Source of the DNA: Cornus controversa
Lineage: Eukaryota > Streptophyta > Magnoliopsida > Cornales > Cornaceae
Direction: 5' to 3'
Assembly: GCA_026545225.1 (NCBI GenBank)
Contig: CM048846.1
Coordinates: forward strand, 37,459,501 to 37,523,500
Length of the DNA: 64,000 nt
Shown here: positions 60,976-64,000 of the stretch, piece after piece
Position numbering within the stretch: position 1 is the first letter of the stretch
Layout of the letters: every line of letters starts with the position of its first letter
The notes under the pieces: generated by a model
Seen by the model: the letters and a program-made list of their open reading frames with translations, nothing else
What the model was told of the DNA's origin: nothing
Database searches by the model: none
Made by a program: the position numbers and the translations under genes

Positions 60976-61260
60976 GTATAATTATTTATTTTCATAAATA
61001 ATAATGTTAGCATAAAATAAAAAAATAATTAATTTTTTCTTTCTTTTTCTCTATCTATCTATCTATATAATATATATATATATATAACTTATACATATAA
61101 TTATTTATTTCCATAAATAATAATGTTAACATAAAATAAAAAAGTAATTAAATTTCTCTTTCTTTTTCTCTATTCATTTATATATAGACTATAATAAATA
61201 TTACCTAATATATATAATTATTTATTTCCATAAATAATAATATTAACATAAAATAAAAAT
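60976..61260. repeat. Threefold direct repeat of about 120 bp
   Basis: The block TATAATTATTTATTTCCATA, continuing into AATAATGTTAACATAAAATA, starts at about 60976, 61097 and 61217. Spacers contain CT and TA microsatellites. The third copy is shorter. Confidence 0.75.
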
Positions 61261-61735
61261 CTAGTTGCCAATGCATATTATTATGAAAGGTATTGTGGAC
61301 ATTTCCTATTATGATATTTTTATATTAAAATATATTTAAATAATCAGGGATAATCAACACATTTCATATATTAAAAAAATAAAAAGGCAGAAAGTGTTGG
61401 TGACAAAAATTCACCAAATTATAATTGCGTGTCAATACATCAAATCTCAAAGAATGTCAATGATATTTACCCTCATAATTATATATATCCATCTCACTAC
61501 TTTACATGTCTCACAGATGGGTAGAGCCAATTTTAAATCAACCTTGTAACTTTCAAGAATTTTAATTGACCAACCATTACTTTATATATATATATATATG
61601 AGCAGAGAATTTTAGAAGATCTAATAGATAATGCATGTTGCTTTAATTACTAACGATGTAGAAAGGCCAATTTATTGGGACTTGATTTCAGCCACTTGCA
61701 ACTCACGAAGCCTGTTGCAAATGGAGCAAAAACTG
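61261..61735. other. AT-rich intergenic DNA
   Basis: Contains a TA microsatellite at about 61583-61600. No gene seen. Confidence 0.5.
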
Positions 61736-61754
61736 AAGGTTGCAGGGAAGTGAC

Positions 61755-61985
61755 TGGTAGAAGTAGTGGTTGTGGAAGGCAGTGGTGGAGGTGGAAGTGG
61801 AGGTAATGGTGATGGTGGTAGGCAGTGACAACAATGACAGTGACAGTAGTGGTGGTGATGGTGGCGGCGATGGTGGTGGTGGTGATGGAAAGCAACTATG
61901 GCGATGGGGGATGTGGTGATGATGGCAGTGGCGATGGAAGTGGAGGTGGTGGTAGTGGTAGTGGTGGTGGTGGTGGAAGGTGGGG
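61755..61985. repeat. GGT/GGA-rich microsatellite region
   Basis: Purine/G-rich trinucleotide-like repeats (GGTGGTGGAAGTGG and GGTGATGGTGGT variants). Long frames on both strands are composition artefacts (His/Pro/Ser/Thr or Gly-rich). Confidence 0.8.
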
Positions 61986-62040
61986 GCAGCGATGGCAGTG
62001 GAGAAACGAAGATCCGAAAAAGAATATAGCACAATCTTGT

Positions 62041-62570
62041 TAATAAATAAAAATTACATGGAAAAATTAGTAAAATAGCAAATTTACTTCAAAAGAAAAT
62101 TTGATTTCCTAAAAGGAGGTTCTAAAAGTTTCATTTTTTTACTTCTCTAAAATGGGCTTTTGACCACTGACTTTGTGAAAAGACCTTTAAATATGTGTAT
62201 TCAAACGTGGTATTTTTTTTTCAAAAAACTTTTGATGCCTGGAGAACTTTTTGAGGTCTCAGAAAGTTCTCCCAAACAGGCATTAAGATTGAGAGGGGAC
62301 CATTTTTGTATTCCATTTAAATTTGGAGTAATGTTATTACGAGGTCAATCTCATTATAACTGTCATGATTTTTTTTATCTTTTTCTCGTCATTATGTATA
62401 AAGATTGATACACTTGTCTAATTGTTCCAAAGAGAATTGTACTATCAAATTTTTTCATGTTAGGGTTCGCTCGTTTAGGGTTTATTCGTTTGATTCATTT
62501 AATGTTGGGGTTCATTCCATTCTCATTCAAGATTGTTTTATGTATGAATATTTATTGATTTAATTGATTA
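62041..62570 (+). other. Upstream region of the MULE gene
   Basis: Noncoding. From about 62460 it contains GTTAGGGTT and TTTAGGGTTT, telobox-like motifs common in plant promoters and 5' leaders. The short frame at 62160-62408 has no family match. Confidence 0.4.
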
Positions 62571-63020
62571 TTTTTCATCTATTGTTGGATTTATTCGAGT
62601 TGTTTGTAAAAACATGTTTTGATTTGGGGTTTTAGGGTTTTTTGTTCAGTTAATTTACTGAAGCATGTTATAATTTGGAGTTTGCGGGTTTTATGTACAA
62701 TTAATCGATCATTTTTCATCTATTGCTGGATTATTCGAGTTGTTTGTAAAATCATGTTCTGATTTGAGGTTTTAGGATTTTTTGTTCAATTAGTTTACTG
62801 AAGTATGTTATAATTTGGAGTTTTCGGGTTTTCTGTGCAATTAATTGATCATTTTTTATCTATTGTTCGATTTATTCGAGTTGTTTGTAAAATCATGTTC
62901 TAATTTGGGGTTTTAGGATTTTTTGTTCAATTAGTTTATTGAAGCATGTTATAATTTGGGGTTTTCGGGTTTTATGTGCAATTCATCTATTGTTGGATTT
63001 ATTCAGGTTATTTGTTTGTT
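62571..63020 (+). repeat. Tandem repeat of about 132-140 bp in the MULE leader
   Basis: Starts TTTTCATCTATTGTTGGATT at about 62571 and recurs at 62712, 62851 and 62983 (the last partial). Each unit includes TTCGAGTTGTTTGTAAAATC, GGGGTTTTAGGATTTTTTG and GAAGCATGTTATAATTTGG. It lies just upstream of the transposase frame, in a likely intron or 5' leader. Confidence 0.85.
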
Positions 63021-63240
63021 GCAAATCATGTATAATCCAGGCCTAGCCTTCTAATTTGTATATGGCTGCTAACTTTGTTAATATAATTCAATCTTACACT
63101 CTTACTCATGTTATAATTTGGGATTTTTGAGTTTTATATGCAGTTGTTTTCAATTACTTGAAAGCATATATGATGGCATATTTGTTTGATTTTTATTTAT
63201 ATTTTGTTGTCACAGTGACGACATCTTTTTTCTACCATGA

Positions 63241-64000
63241 TATACATGTTCACTTCAATCAACTAGGAGAAGTATCAGAAATGTAGACCCTGATAAGTAT
63301 GGTATTTATGATTTCCTGGAAGATGTTAGTAAAGCTTTCCTTTCTGATTATCCTAGTGGGTTGGGGTTTACTTATTCCATATACTGTGATGTTCCTTGTT
63401 GTAATTCTAAGATGTTGGTGGAGAATGAAAAGCAGTTGATTGGCATGTTAAATTTAAATAGTGGTATTAAAGACATTAATTGTTATCTTAAGATAAATGA
63501 AGTTGAACCTTTACATGTAATTCTTGATGAAGATATATTTGGGCCAAATGAGGATGAGGATATGGGATTTGAAAATAGTGAGGCAATAAGTAATGTAGAA
63601 AATGATGAGGAAGTGGGTGTTGAAGTGAATGAAGAAGTGGGTGCTGAAAATGATGATGAGGACTTAGAGAGATATGATGTTTATAATTTTAGTAGTGAGG
63701 ATAATGATTGGAGGGTAGAAGGTGATGATGATATTCAATCTGACAGTTGTGGCTCAGATGATGAGAGTTTAGTTGATGAAAATGTGGATGAACTATCTGA
63801 TTATGAGTTAGGTGATAATGCAGATTTTGACTCAAGTGTGGAAATTGGAATGAGTCATTCAAAGAGAGATAGATCTAAGAGTAGGGAGTGGTATAAAAAT
63901 TTGAAAGGGAAAGAATATGAACAATTGAAGGGACAGAAGATCAAACTAGAAGAAAAAATGATCTTTAATAATGTGAACCACTTTAGAGATGTATTAACAG
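63241..64000 (+). CDS. MuDR/MULE transposase-like gene, 5' part (partial, runs off the window)
   Basis: An open frame without stops runs from 63241 to the window end. The frame is defined by VDPDKYGIYDFLEDVSKAF from 63283. Next comes a segment typical of MULE N-termini, then a long acidic stretch (about 63530-63840, rich in Asp/Glu: NEDEDMGF, ENDDEDLERYD). A basic segment (SKRDRSKSREWYKNLKGKEY) follows, and finally MIFNNVNHFRDVLT, which looks like the start of the MuDR DNA-binding domain (DBD_Tnp_Mut). No in-frame ATG is seen near the start; the AG of AACTAG at 63266 could be a splice acceptor, with the first exon upstream. The catalytic DDE domain would lie beyond the window. It may be an active or a domesticated transposase. 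Confidence 0.68.

Noticed and set aside
61650-62043. Gly-rich or His/Pro/Thr-rich proteins in the GGT region
   Set aside because: Overlapping frames on both strands arise from the trinucleotide repeat; no start context or domain.

Overview
This is nuclear DNA of a flowering plant, most likely a eudicot. It is AT-rich, and nearly all of it is transposable-element sequence. No rRNA, tRNA or complete host gene was recognised. The only host-type coding sequence is a set of broken, intron-containing gene fragments carried inside a transposon, plus two partial transposase-family genes at the ends of the window.

Layout. (1) 1-2225 and 3921-13595 hold an AT-rich tandem array with monomers of about 160-210 bp of two alternating types. 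The second block is bounded by an inverted terminal repeat of about 140 bp and switches strand at 11212/11213, so it is a foldback element with unequal arms. A FAR1/FHY3-type gene (3045-3923) sits between the blocks and is cut off at the foldback terminus. (2) 14299-15575 is a small element with inverted ends. (3) 16293-59251 is bounded by CACTACAAGAAA-type inverted ends, a TGT target duplication on both sides and subterminal TCGT[A/G/T]AA motifs. I read it as one 43-kb CACTA (En/Spm-type) element swollen by nested LTR retrotransposons. (4) 59255-64000 is flanking DNA with tandem repeats, a GGT-rich microsatellite and the 5' part of a MuDR-type (MULE) transposase gene running off the window.

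Nesting inside the CACTA element. Element 1 (18000-28710, minus, target duplication CAGCA) and element 4 (29970-52426, minus, target duplication TCAAA, tRNA-Met primer site, 3.4-kb LTR) are independent insertions. Element 3 (from 30700, Athila-like) landed in the 3' LTR of element 4. Element 2 (35460-45707, same family as element 1) lies in the protease region of element 3. Its flanks do not match, and the rest of element 3 and of the 3' LTR of element 4 is missing, which points to recombination between two family members with deletion.

Elements 1 and 2 define a gag+protease family with no reverse transcriptase or integrase. A second ORF of unknown function and arrays of an 18-bp palindrome, in both LTR and interior, take up the space. 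Removing the retrotransposons leaves a CACTA element of about 10 kb. It carries fragments of three host genes in the same orientation, introns included: a DUF760 gene, a GEX2-like gamete-adhesion gene and a GDSL esterase gene. All carry lesions or are truncated. This is the most interesting system in the window.
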